Part shown: piece after piece, positions 8,883 through 18,217 of the stretch
Numbering within the stretch: position 1 is the first letter of the stretch
Layout of the letters: each line of letters starts with the position of its first letter
NCBI GenBank assembly: GCA_948146395.1
Contig: OX411551.1
Span: forward strand, 42,070,796-42,134,795
Direction: 5' to 3'
Length of the DNA stretch: 64,000 nt
Origin: Fragum whitleyi
Taxonomy: Eukaryota > Mollusca > Bivalvia > Cardiida > Cardiidae
Position numbers and translations under genes: made by a program
The notes under the pieces: generated by a model
What the model was told of the DNA's origin: nothing
Seen by the model: only the letters and a program-made list of their open reading frames with translations
The model's database searches: none

Positions 8883-9193
8883 GTCAAGAACATCGTGAAA
8901 TTCACTCTTATTCTGACCAAAACCACTCTTAATCGCACAGACAGCGCTCCTAATCATTCCAAACACTCACTTCGACCATTTAAAATGCTCCCGGAAATCA
9001 TTTAAATAGTAAGATCAACAACTACATTCAAAATAAATATAGCTAGAAAAATTCATTATTTCACTGATATTATGAAATTGCTAGCGTCTGATTGGTTTTT
9101 GAAATAATAGAAAGCTATTTATAGAACTTTTATGCATATTTCATTAAAGGGAAGTAATAAATATCGCTTATTTTGTTCATCCGGAACAAACTG
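8883..9193 (+). mobile_element. CAGTTAA-family MITE, right half missing
   Basis: Starts TAGTCAAGAACATCGTGAAA and follows the family sequence to the first arm of the central palindrome (AAGTAATAAATATCGCT...TTTTGTTC), then breaks at about 9193 into unrelated DNA. A breakpoint at the palindrome is what a deletion started at a hairpin would leave. Confidence 0.7.
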
Positions 9194-9303
9194 TGTTGTT
9201 GAAGGGCGTAAAACGCCTACCAAAATTTGATATATGTTTAGAGAATCAACTGTAGCCTATGTTAATTCCTCAATTATTCATTTTTTGTTTACTCGTCCTG
9301 GGA

Positions 9304-9719
9304 CAGTCAAAAAAATTGTGATATTGACTGACGCTCATTCCGATCAAAATCAGTCTATTTCTATCAGCACTCCATTCATTCATTCCGAGCATTCACTTAA
9401 GCCATTTGAACACGATCAAATATCAATTAAAAACACAACAACTACTTTCAAATAGCCCAAAAAATTCAGTGTTTTCTGACGTACGTAAAATTGGAAGCGT
9501 CTGATAGGTTCTTGATGATATACTCGGAAATCTATTTACAGAACTAGAATGTATGATTTATTATAGGGAGGTAAAATTATAAATAATTTCGTTCATCCTG
9601 ATAGAATGTAGCAATATTGTATTACCACCCTTTAATTTCATTCAAAGCTTACTCATATCACTCATTCAGTTTCATTAAAAAATTCATTCGCCATGTAATT
9701 TAAACGATGTTCCTAACTG
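9304..9719 (+). mobile_element. CAGTTAA-family MITE, full-length but old
   Basis: CAGTCAAAAAAATTGTGATA to GATGTTCCTAACTG, 416 bp. The whole internal order is kept, including the GGGAGGTAAAATTA arm, but the palindrome is degraded. Confidence 0.75.
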
Positions 9720-9877
9720 TACATGTTTCCTTTCAGTAACATCTGCCACAATCGGCCCTGTTTTATTTCGGACCCAATTAAGATGTTAATTGTAGTTGTT
9801 TTGATTCGAAACTCTGATGTTGTTAATCTGCTACACGTGTGTTTGTTTCTGGAAGTGTTCACTTCCATCTGATTTAA

Positions 9878-10034
9878 GGTAGTGGACCCGTAATAGTTTT
9901 GCGACATCTCAGAAGTAATTAACTTTAACAGTGTTAACCGAGGTTTCCTAATGATTTTCATTAGGAAAACTCGGTTAACATCGTTAGAGAATATGTGGTC
10001 CGAAATGTTGCGGGACTATTACGGGTCCACTACC
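9878..10034. mobile_element. 157-bp near-complete palindrome flanked by TTAA
   Basis: Flanked by TTAA (9874-9877 and 10035-10038). Ends are GGTAGTGGACCCGTAATAGT and its inverse ACTATTACGGGTCCACTACC. The arms stay complementary with interruptions to the centre, TAATGATTTTCATTA. This is a foldback MITE. TTAA targets are used by piggyBac and Kolobok elements, and the GGTAGTGG end does not settle which. Confidence 0.85.
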
Positions 10035-10100
10035 TTAAGGACAAATTTGGAAACAGTCAATGAAAATACACAGCTTTTAATAAAAATTTGCTAAAAAATA

Positions 10101-10788
10101 CAGCTGACAAAGGCGTTGCTTAGATTTTGAAATTTATACGCACTCAGACGGCGATCACCAAAGAATATATAGGATAAAGGCGACATGAGGACTGTGGCGA
10201 AAGATTAATATCCCACATCCGATCCCCTTTTTATGATTTGAACGATGGTGAATAATCAAAATATCGTAACTACAAGTTAGATAAGCCGTAGTTTCGATGT
10301 TATGATCATTCATCAACGACATTTTTTCGAAGGGGGATTTATTTCTTTTACGCACTTGTGTAATGTGCGTAATGGGGGCTACTCCCTTGGCTGAGATTCA
10401 AGAAACTGACTCTCATCCCGATCAAAACCATTCTATATACCTCACCTAGCGCTCCATTCGTTCATACAAAACACACAAATCACTTAAAAACATCACGAAA
10501 TAGTTAAAATAAGTTTGAAATCGATTGAAAGGACCTACATTTATTTCAAATAGATCAAATTATTCCTCGATTTTTATGGCTGGAGTAAATTAAAAAAAAT
10601 CTGATTAGTACTTGAAGACAAAAAAATCGGAGAAACGGATATCTTTTAAAGTGATGAAAAGGGATTAGGACGAAATAAGCGAAATGTATTATCTCTCTTG
10701 AATTTCATTAAAATCTTGCTACACACCCAATAAATTTCGTTCCAAAATCATTTAATTCGCGTGTTACACGATGATGTTGTTTATGTGC
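10101..10788 (+). mobile_element. CAGTTAA-family MITE split by another element
   Basis: The left end TACAGCTGA is cut at 10107 and resumes after 10389 as GCTGAGATTCAAGAAACTGA, followed by the family's CTCATCCCGATCAAAACCAT order. The right end near 10760-10788 is decayed (GTTACACGATGATGTTG). Removing the inner element restores a continuous MITE. Confidence 0.65.
10108..10389 (-). mobile_element. CAAAGGCGT-type TIR element with 5-bp duplication, nested in a MITE
   Basis: 282 bp. Ends are CAAAGGCGTTGC and its inverse-related ACTCCCTTG, flanked by a direct GCTGA repeat (10103-10107, 10390-10394). It is homologous, in opposite orientation, to 14646-14923: shared blocks include GTGCGTAA near one end and the paired AAGCCGTAGTT...GATG stretch. 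No transposase. A 5-bp duplication excludes Tc1/mariner (2 bp), piggyBac (4 bp TTAA) and hAT (8 bp); the superfamily is not assigned. Confidence 0.78.
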
Positions 10789-11129
10789 CTGATAAATCAA
10801 CAACGAAAACAGGAGCTAACCGCGTTAGAAGGAAATACGCCGTTTTTTCTGTAACACCATTCTTTCACTTATCTCAGAATAAAAATGTTCTTTTAAAAAC
10901 AGTGTTCATAAAATATGAAATTGATATTTGACCACAGACACATTTTGTTTTCGATTCAATAGTAAACTGTCAAATTCAATGAAATTAAGTCACATTACAA
11001 CATAAATGTAGTAAGAAATTACATGTACATTATTAAGAAACAAATGAAACCAACAACAATAAAAATTAAATCGAAAAAAGAAAATAAATTCCAAATTTAT
11101 AAAAAAAAAAGTGAAATATTAAAAAAGAT

Positions 11130-11430
11130 AATAAAAGAATAAAACGAAGTTGTTGGGATTTTCACGAGGAAAACTAGACAAGCAGGCGAGTAATAACGGT
11201 ACAAATCACCTGATATTTAAGTTAAAAATGACATAAACGACGATATGCTAGTTGGCATTTCCAAATAAGGAATAATGGACATTTCTTCTGTCAAATGTGT
11301 TTTTACTATACGTTTACATTTTCTCACTACTAAACAGCCTTCATCATCCCTCGTATTTAAAAACGGAAAATGCTAAAATATTAACATTAACTAGATAGAC
11401 AAAATTATTATTTTGAAACCATTTTACATT
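11130..11430 (-). mobile_element. Truncated TAGTCCG-type element (copy B counterpart of 175-585)
   Basis: Matches A 175 to about 455, then jumps directly into the SINE body at 11433. The deletion removed both the element's terminus and the SINE's tRNA-like head. Confidence 0.7.
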
Positions 11431-11432
11431 TA

Positions 11433-11610
11433 ATCCCCGACGTTAACACACGTCCTCCTCTACATTTGTTTCCCCTGAATGGGTGGATAATCAAACAACC
11501 TAAAAGGAATGCGCGTAACGAGGTTGGGAAAAAGATGTTGTGATACAATGTAGTACTGGTGAGAGAAATACCGGAATGCTAGTGTAAGTTGCTCTGTCGA
11601 ATAGACTATG
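11433..11610 (+). mobile_element. tRNA-derived SINE, head deleted (copy B)
   Basis: Matches the SINE at 620-860 from CCCCGACGTTAACACACG onward. Without the box A/B region this copy cannot be transcribed from its own promoter. Confidence 0.65.
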
Positions 11611-11810
11611 AACTCGAGATAAAAGGTTTATTGTTTGTTGATCTTTTCATCTAACCAGTACCAAGGATCGTCTATGAAATCGGTGAAAAAGATATTCACC
11701 TAAAAGTACAAGTAATTAAGTAGTGCCTATTGGCAAAACGTTTACAATTTTATCGCCATGAAATTAAAAAAAGAGAACATCTTAAAAGTCCTCGTATACT
11801 TATTACTGAT

Positions 11811-11905
11811 ATGAATATCGTGAAATGGACAAGATGAGTGATTTCGGAATTAAACTGTATGAGCGAAAGGAACACATTTTGAATGAAATTCATCAGAGGC
11901 AATAT
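11811..11905 (+). mobile_element. CAGTTAA-family MITE, left-end fragment (copy B)
   Basis: Counterpart of 1061-1150 (ATCGTGAAATGGACAAGATG). It is followed at 11908-11909 by the TA that is the empty site for the A-only MITE. Confidence 0.5.
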
Positions 11906-12044
11906 GATATCAATAATCGACGCATTGTTTCTGTTTGTATGTCTTCAAGAACCAATCATATGCTTTAAATCCACACTAGCCAATAAATCTGTCATTAATT
12001 TGATAGATTCGCATTAAGTTTTTATCGTTTTGATAGATTAACGA

Positions 12045-12158
12045 ATCGTTTTTGAGTGGTTTGAGTGACTGTTTTGAATGCATAAAATGGAACGATGGGC
12101 GAGCGATTTAGAATGGATTTGATTGGGATGAATGCCAATTTCACAATGTTTTTAACTG
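12045..12158 (-). mobile_element. CAGTTAA-family MITE, one-end fragment (copy B)
   Basis: Counterpart of 2261-2373; ends CAATGTTTTTAACTG followed by TA. Confidence 0.7.
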
Positions 12159-12159
12159 T

Positions 12160-13062
12160 AACACTAAATTGATAGACCCTAACCTATCCCCTTGGCCTTC
12201 GTCAAAACGCACCCCTGTGATATTGTAACGGTTTAAAGGAAGGTAAGTTGCAGTGGATATGCAAATGAGAGATACCTGCCCGGATATATATGGTAAATGA
12301 TTACATATATAGACAGAGTCGACCCATTTTGAGGTTTTAGGGTCCTTTTCTCTGATTGGATCATGTCTGTATAGTCGCTCGTTTCGTTACAATATTTAAT
12401 ACTCGACATTTAACCTAAAAAAACATGGTTAATGACACGAATAAAACACCATATCATCGGATGAAATACATAAACTTCGCTACTACAGCTTAGTTACGAA
12501 ATTTAAGTCTCCAATTTTCGAAAATATAAAATGGCGAAAAACATCGGACTTCAACATTCATTATAAATGAGTGTTTTCATATGTCAATCGATATTTTGTT
12601 GACAATCGCAATCTCTTATCGATTCTGTCGTATGTCCATTTCAAAAAAGCAATCCATCGAATTAAAACTGAGACCACCATCTGTTATTCGCTTGCTTTCG
12701 AGTAAACAACTACGGCTGTAAACAGTTATTGGTATTTTTTCAACGAAAAGATATGTTTTCAAGAACTTTGGAGTTTATTTTCTTGGTAAGAAATTCGAAT
12801 GTTTATGGTAATACAAATAAATATAGAGATCCAAAAGCGAAAGTATACGCATATGTTATACATAAAAGTTGATGAGCATCCCTACTAGAATTTGTTTATT
12901 TCTTGTCTGAGATTAAAAAATGAGACATGTGAGATTTTAGAGGGATTTTGAAAATTGGTTCATTTGTGTGGAGGATTAAAAACAAAAAAACCAACAACAA
13001 GAAAAACTACCGAACTAACGAGTTAAAAAAATGTTTAAATCTAGCGGCCGTAGATATTTAAT
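12160..13062. other. Non-coding duplicated sequence (copy B)
   Basis: Counterpart of 2376-3303. The segment 12247-12366 differs from A at one base in 120, while its flanks differ at about one in ten. Nothing else is recognised. Confidence 0.55.
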
Positions 13063-13063
13063 A

Positions 13064-13419
13064 CAGCTAAGAACATCGTGAAATTGACAAGTTCAATGAA
13101 ATGGGAATGAATTTGGAATGGAATTGAATGAGTGTGATGAGCGGGGGATGAACGACATTGGCGACATTTATGCTACCTTCCTTCAATAATTAAACACATT
13201 TAGTTCTATAAAAGTACTATTTCCGAACGAACTAAACGCTTCAAATTCAATAAAACCAGTGAAATTATGAATTTTATTCATGCGAGTTTTATTTTGAATT
13301 TAGTTTTTGATCTCGACTTTCTTAGTGACTTTCGATTGATTTTAAATGTGTTTTTGGTGAGTGCTTGGAATTAATGGGCAATTCAGGACGGAGAGTCAAT
13401 TTCACGATGTTCTTAAATC
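13064..13419. mobile_element. CAGTTAA-family MITE, old copy (copy B)
   Basis: Counterpart of 3305-3672: starts CAGCTAAGAACATCGTGAAA, ends TCAATTTCACGATGTTCTTA. Confidence 0.75.
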
Positions 13420-13645
13420 TATGGGCAATAAATAGCCATTTCAGTTATATGAACTTCCTTAGTAGTCAATGACTTTTTCTGAGAGACAAAAAATGTTTTG
13501 ATCACGCACAAAAAAACATGGCCCCTGATATAATGCAGTGCCAAGAACCACAACTCCTGTCCGCATAATTTTAGAGTTATTGCCCTTGTTATTCTAGACA
13601 CTTTGATTTTTGCGGGGCATATACCTGAAACTTCATAGGTTGATA

Positions 13646-14639
13646 GATCTAATCGAAGAGACGCGCAGTGCCCAAGAATCACAACTCTTGTTTGCATATT
13701 GTTATTGTTCTTTTTTTTTTTAAATTAAAAGACGGTACGTCAAAAGTTGGAGCTAAAAACGCCACGTTAATTGAAAAAATCGACGGTTTTTTTCACGATT
13801 TGATATTTAATTCGTTTACTTAAGAATTATGCGATAGTTTTCTGTCGCCAAATATTTAGACCAAAAGTGCAATAATTCTTTATTAAAAATGTCGAAGTGT
13901 AAATTATAAAAAAATAAAAATCAAACTATAAACAATAGTACGATTATGCGATAATCGAATTTTCGATGGTCTAACAAAACATCGTTACTAGAAATTTTTC
14001 AAACTAGGGTTATGATGTGTTGATTTACCTATTGACAATTTATAATATTTCTTTTTTCATTATTGGCATTATATTTACGTGAGAGAATTAAGTCGTTTGA
14101 CTTTTGTTCACTCCTTGCTTTGGACCTATTCAGTATTATGCATTAACTATTTTTCGAAAGTGAATATGTTAAGTAAAAAAGAGTGAAAATTACATGTATA
14201 AAAACTCATTCTTCAAATTTCTACTTGTATATTCGGCATTAATACGGATTTCTTTTTCTGTAATGTGTACCGTTGGAATACACAATGCGAAATCAAAGCA
14301 CTGAAAGAAAATGGGAAACGAAAGAAATAAACATTATCCGGCAATTATAGCCGTACGTCGGAAAACGTCGTTTTTGGTGGGGTGGGACATTTCTGTGGAC
14401 AAAGAAAATACTAAATATCTTTTCCAGTTTTCTTCCGATTTTGAAAAATCAAACAGATTTGGAAATTTAAAGGAAAAACTATTTTTTTTTCTGTGAAACG
14501 TCATGTCGATATGAAAAAAAACATAAGCATGATTATAGATTGAAATTTCAATTAATTGAAAAACGACGATTTTCATCCGATATTGGACATTTCTATGGAA
14601 ATGGAATTTTCAAATCTTTATTTATTAACAAAACTCTAA
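13646..14639. other. Non-coding duplicated sequence (copy B)
   Basis: Counterpart of 4159-4846 and 5065-5340. The empty sites of the A-only MITE (13644-13645) and of the diverged TTAA element (about 14298-14356) lie at its edges. No gene is recognised. Confidence 0.5.
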
Positions 14640-14645
14640 GACAAG

Positions 14646-14923
14646 CAAAGGCGTAGCTCCCATTACGCAAATTACGCAAGTGCGTAAAGGAAATATTGCT
14701 CTGTTGAAAAATATGGTGGATGAATGATCAAAGCATCGAAACTACAGCTTATTCAAGCCGTAGTTGCGATGTTTTGATTATTCACCAACGCGCAATTCGT
14801 AAAATGGAGCGGATAAAAGGCATTCTCCTTTTGTCAGAGTTGTAATATAGCCTTTATCCTATTTATTCTTTGGTCATTGCATTCTGAGTGCGTAAAGATT
14901 TAAAAATCCTAGTTACGCTAATG
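14646..14923 (+). mobile_element. CAAAGGCGT-type TIR element with 5-bp duplication, only in copy B
   Basis: 278 bp from CAAAGGCGTAGCTCCCATTA to AGTTACGCTAATG, flanked by ACAAG (14641-14645, 14924-14928; GACAAG if the last G is counted). Copy A has one uninterrupted aagACAAGtatat at about 5357-5367. Ends pair imperfectly (CAAAGGCGTAGCT with CATTAGCGTAACT inverted). Same family as 10108-10389. Confidence 0.85.
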
Positions 14924-14928
14924 ACAAG

Positions 14929-15349
14929 TATATATTTAAAAACAAAAAAAGAAAGACTAGTTTTCTTACAATATTTCACACAAATCCGTTGAAGAATAAA
15001 AAATATATCAACCGATTATTTTTCCGAATTTATTTTTTCGAGTAAAATTTCAAATCTCTACATAATTTCAATTTTGCAAATTTTGCAAAAGATATCTCTA
15101 TTAAATTCACACAAAATCGTTCATATTCTAAGGCGTTTTGATTTTATTGTATACGGAAACGTTGCATATAAGATTAGCACGAAGGGAGAGGCTTGTGTTT
15201 CAGAAAGTGTTGCACTCGGTATACTCAGTCAGCAGCTTCTAAAAGTTAAGTTCTTAAAACCAGTGATAACAGTAATGATCCCACATACTCGTCAATATTG
15301 TTTGCATTTTTTCCCATTCATATTTCAGATAAAAGGCCGGGCTATTAAT
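14929..15349. other. Non-coding duplicated sequence (copy B)
   Basis: Counterpart of 5363-5686 plus 5916-6013. It contains the empty TTAA site (15254-15257) of the A-only piggyBac-like MITE. The 94-codon frame at 15074-15358 is not conserved in A and is not called. Confidence 0.5.
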
Positions 15350-15355
15350 ACAGTA

Positions 15356-16199
15356 TAGTCCGTTTGACTTCTATATGGACCAACCTTTTCATCAATTACA
15401 TAAAATTCCGTTTGAATGAAAGATTAGTATGTGGTAAAATCTTAAATTTGAGCTTAATACCATTCCAAAAAATATTTTTTGAAAACAAAACGGTTTCAAA
15501 ATAATGATTTTGTCTATCTAGTTAATGATAATATTTTCGCATTTTCCGCTCTTAAACACGAGGGGTGACGGAGGCTGTTCAGTCGTAAGAAATCAAACAT
15601 ATCGTAAAAACAAATGGTTTTATACTAAACATTTTACAGATGAAATGTCCACTATTCCTTATTTGGACATGCTTATTAGCATATCAATGGTCATGTCATC
15701 TTAAATTTAAATATCACGTGATTCTTACCGTTATGAATCGCCTTCTTATCAGGTTTTTCTCGTGAAATTCCCAACGACTTCGTTAAATAAAGCTATTTGA
15801 TTGGTCTTTACATGTGAATATGGGGTTCATCTCAAAATAGATAAAAAAAAATCAGTTATCTGGTCAAACGGTTTCTGAACAAAGAGAGAATATATCCAGA
15901 TTTGATATTTGACACTCTTAAAATTTTACACTTTAGACTAGGCCCCTATGCAAATCAGTACTATTTTTGGTTATACAATTCGCTGTTCAGTATAATACAG
16001 ACACAAGTAGGTATGAAAAGCTGAATGTTAACATGTGGACGGACGGACAAAATCCTTATTTTGCATTCAAAAATTCTGAAAACCAAACTCGTCATGGTAT
16101 TAGTTGAAAAATATGATATGACAAGAAAAAATACGTTTCATTAATTTATTTCTGAGATTTTCAGCGAAATGTTGGTCCATATAGAAGTCAAACGGACTA
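15356..16199. mobile_element. TAGTCCG-type TIR element, complete, only in copy B
   Basis: 844 bp with long inverted ends: TAGTCCGTTTGACTTCTATA... and ...TATAGAAGTCAAACGGACTA, extending to about 29 bp. TA lies on each side (15354-15355, 16200-16201). The A copy has a single TA in cagTAcacatg. No transposase frame, so non-autonomous. TA targeting suggests Tc1/mariner or a related superfamily. A half-copy lies at 175-585. Confidence 0.88.
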
Positions 16200-16268
16200 T
16201 AAACATGTTTTAAACACTGTGAAATCGACATTCATCTCAAACCCTTCTAAATCGCTCACTCAGTGCTC

Positions 16269-16304
16269 CATTCATTCATTCATTCATTCATTCATTCATT
16301 CATT
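16269..16304 (+). repeat. (CATT)9 microsatellite inside the MITE
   Basis: Nine tandem CATT units; the A counterpart near 6086-6097 has three followed by a mutated one. Expansion is specific to B or lost in A. Confidence 0.9.
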
Positions 16305-16508
16305 CCAATGTCTTACTCAAACCATTCAAAAACGCTATAAAAACACTAAAAAAAGATAAGATCAACAACTACGTTTAAGATAAATATAGCTAGAAAAGAA
16401 ATTCACAATTTCATTGAAATATTTGAAATTATAAGCGTCTGATTGGTTCATGAAGAAATAGTAAGCTTTTTACAGAATTTGTTTGATTATTTTATTAAAG
16501 GAGCTTAT

Positions 16509-16553
16509 AAATATCGCTAATTTTGTTCACCCTGAACAAAATTAGCGATATTT
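16509..16553. repeat. Perfect central palindrome of the MITE (copy B)
   Basis: ATATCGCTAATTTTGTTCA, loop CCC, then TGAACAAAATTAGCGATAT; arms of 21 bp without mismatch. Confidence 0.92.
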
Positions 16554-16642
16554 GATTACCTCTCATTAATTTCACTCAAAACTCATTCATTAAATTTCCA
16601 AAAATCACCTTGTCAATTCCACAATGTTGTTAACTGTATCAT

Positions 16643-16907
16643 GTATATGATAGCGCGTCGGACTGTCAATCCAGAGGTCCCGGGTTCGATCCTCGACGGC
16701 AGCACTCATTCTTTCCGATTATTTGTCTCTCACCAATAGGTTGATAATCGTAGACCTATGTGAGATAGCAGCTTGAGGCTAGGAAAGGATGTGGTGCTTG
16801 TACTGGTGAGAGAAATACCGGGAAACCATTGTAAGGTGCTCCAGCCGCGGCGATATAACTAAAAAAAATGTTGAAAGCGGCATTATACTTCATTCAATCA
16901 ATCAATG
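16643..16907 (+). mobile_element. tRNA-derived SINE (copy B)
   Basis: Counterpart of 6441-6704. The tRNA-like head has box B GGTTCGATCC (about 16682-16691), better preserved than in A (CCAGAGGTCCCGGGTTCGAT). Ends in (TCAA)n at about 16889-16907. Confidence 0.85.
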
Positions 16908-17163
16908 TATTAAGTATAATTAAACATCATAAAGTAAATAAGAAGAAATTCTTTATGTTGATATAGCTTGTTTATTGAACACAAGCATATGCTAAAGTAT
17001 ACAAAACAGTTTTATAATATCGAGGGCTTAATCTAATGCAATGGTATGTGTCTATCCAATTTATAGACAAATACTATGTTTTTGCTCTAACCACTCGCTG
17101 TGTATCTAAATTCTGGTTAAAAAACATTAAACCGAAATTTATATGCCTTCAGCGAGCGTCTTA

Positions 17164-18164
17164 CGAGGGATGATCCAGAAGTTCGCATAATTGGCCCATT
17201 ACTTTGGTATTTCTGGCTTGTTCAGTGTAATATTATAAGTGTGTGAATGTCAGTATCTACCAAGAGTACAAATATTATTATTTTTTCAAAATTATTTTAA
17301 GCGGCCTTACATTTCGTTACCATAGTAACATATGTATGCTTAGGCGGGGGAGCGTAAAAAATAATGGAAATCCGTTACACAAATCATTTTTTCTGAAAGT
17401 GTTCGTAAATTTTATTTGAAACTGCTTACCAGAAGTAAATAAGATGTAAATGAGGAATCAATTGTCATAATTAAAACATTTTTGAAAGAGTTTTTACGGA
17501 CACACGATATCTTTAAAAAGACTTAATTTGTGAGTGAATAGTGACTTTATGTCAACACCAAAATGTGAATTCCGTTTATTTCTCGAATTGTGTCATGATC
17601 ATGAGTCAACCACCACCCCAAACACTTCAGATAATTTGGAAAAATAGTATTATATCAAATAGAGAAGTTTTGCTTAAGTTACCTAGGATATTCAGAGAAA
17701 GTAAGGCTTTAATAGAGGATTAAGAATGGTATATTGGAGTTTCAGCGAACGAAGTCGTCCCTGTTGATGCTCATTATTTTCCAAACATAAAAGCCCAGCA
17801 TCTGTTTCTACACTTCATTAGAAAGACTATTCATAAAGAAATTGTAGACAAAACTGAATCCAAATGGAATGGGGATACTTTCTGCAAGTAGATTTGTTAG
17901 GCGCAGATAGGCATGCGAGTAAATGGAGACTTTGTAGAAAAGAGTTAATAATGACGTCGCATTCGACGTTCTTGCTCCCCCGCCTACGTGCGGGGTCTAT
18001 GTATCTAATTAGGCACCATACAGCCGATATATAACTTACAAATTTGAAATTTGCCACATTTATTACACAGATATTGCATTGAATAGATGTATAATTTTCA
18101 TTTTGATAGTCATCTTTTTGGAAGTTTTATAACTCCATTTTACGAATTTCTGGATCAACCCTCG
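17164..18164 (+). mobile_element. mariner-like element relic, only in copy B
   Basis: 1001 bp between CGAGGGATGATCCAGAAGTT and AATTTCTGGATCAACCCTCG, with TA at 17162-17163 and 18165-18166. Copy A has a single TA (6957-6958). Short frames around 17560-17725 read KCEFRLFLEL and, in another frame, RIFRESKALIED. These resemble the N-terminal helix-turn-helix region of mariner transposases (CEFRAVIK..., ...FKRGRESIEDD), but they are split by frameshifts and stops. No catalytic DD(E/D) region is recognised. The element is shorter than the usual ~1.3 kb, so it is defective. Confidence 0.75.
17341..17986. repeat. Internal inverted repeat within the mariner-like relic
   Basis: TAGGCGGGGGAGC (17341-17353) and GCTCCCCCGCCTA (17974-17986) are exact 13-bp inverted partners 620 bp apart. 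They are GC-rich against an AT-rich background. They may be the ends of a nested insertion; no target duplication is evident. Confidence 0.55.
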
Positions 18165-18204
18165 TAAATAACATTATTATTCGTACTAGTTAATACCATG
18201 CTTA

Positions 18205-18217
18205 TTGTTTCAAGCAG
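18205..18217 (+). promoter_or_regulatory. Candidate 3' splice site before the mucin-like ORF
   Basis: TTGTTTCAAGCAG directly abuts the ATG at 18218; the A copy has the better TTGTTTCCAGCAG. The frame upstream has a stop at 18191-18193 with no ATG between. Either the ORF is intronless with this ATG, or it is a downstream exon joined to a leader exon coding a signal peptide. Confidence 0.45.

Larger units (their letters stand above)
15351..16636 (+). mobile_element. CAGTTAA-family MITE split by the TAGTCCG element (copy B)
   Basis: CAGTA at 15351-15355, then the inserted element, then AACATGTTTTAAACACTGTG from 16202 to GTTGTTAACTG at 16636. Counterpart of the uninterrupted A copy 6014-6433. 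It contains a (CATT)9 run and a perfect central palindrome. Confidence 0.85.
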
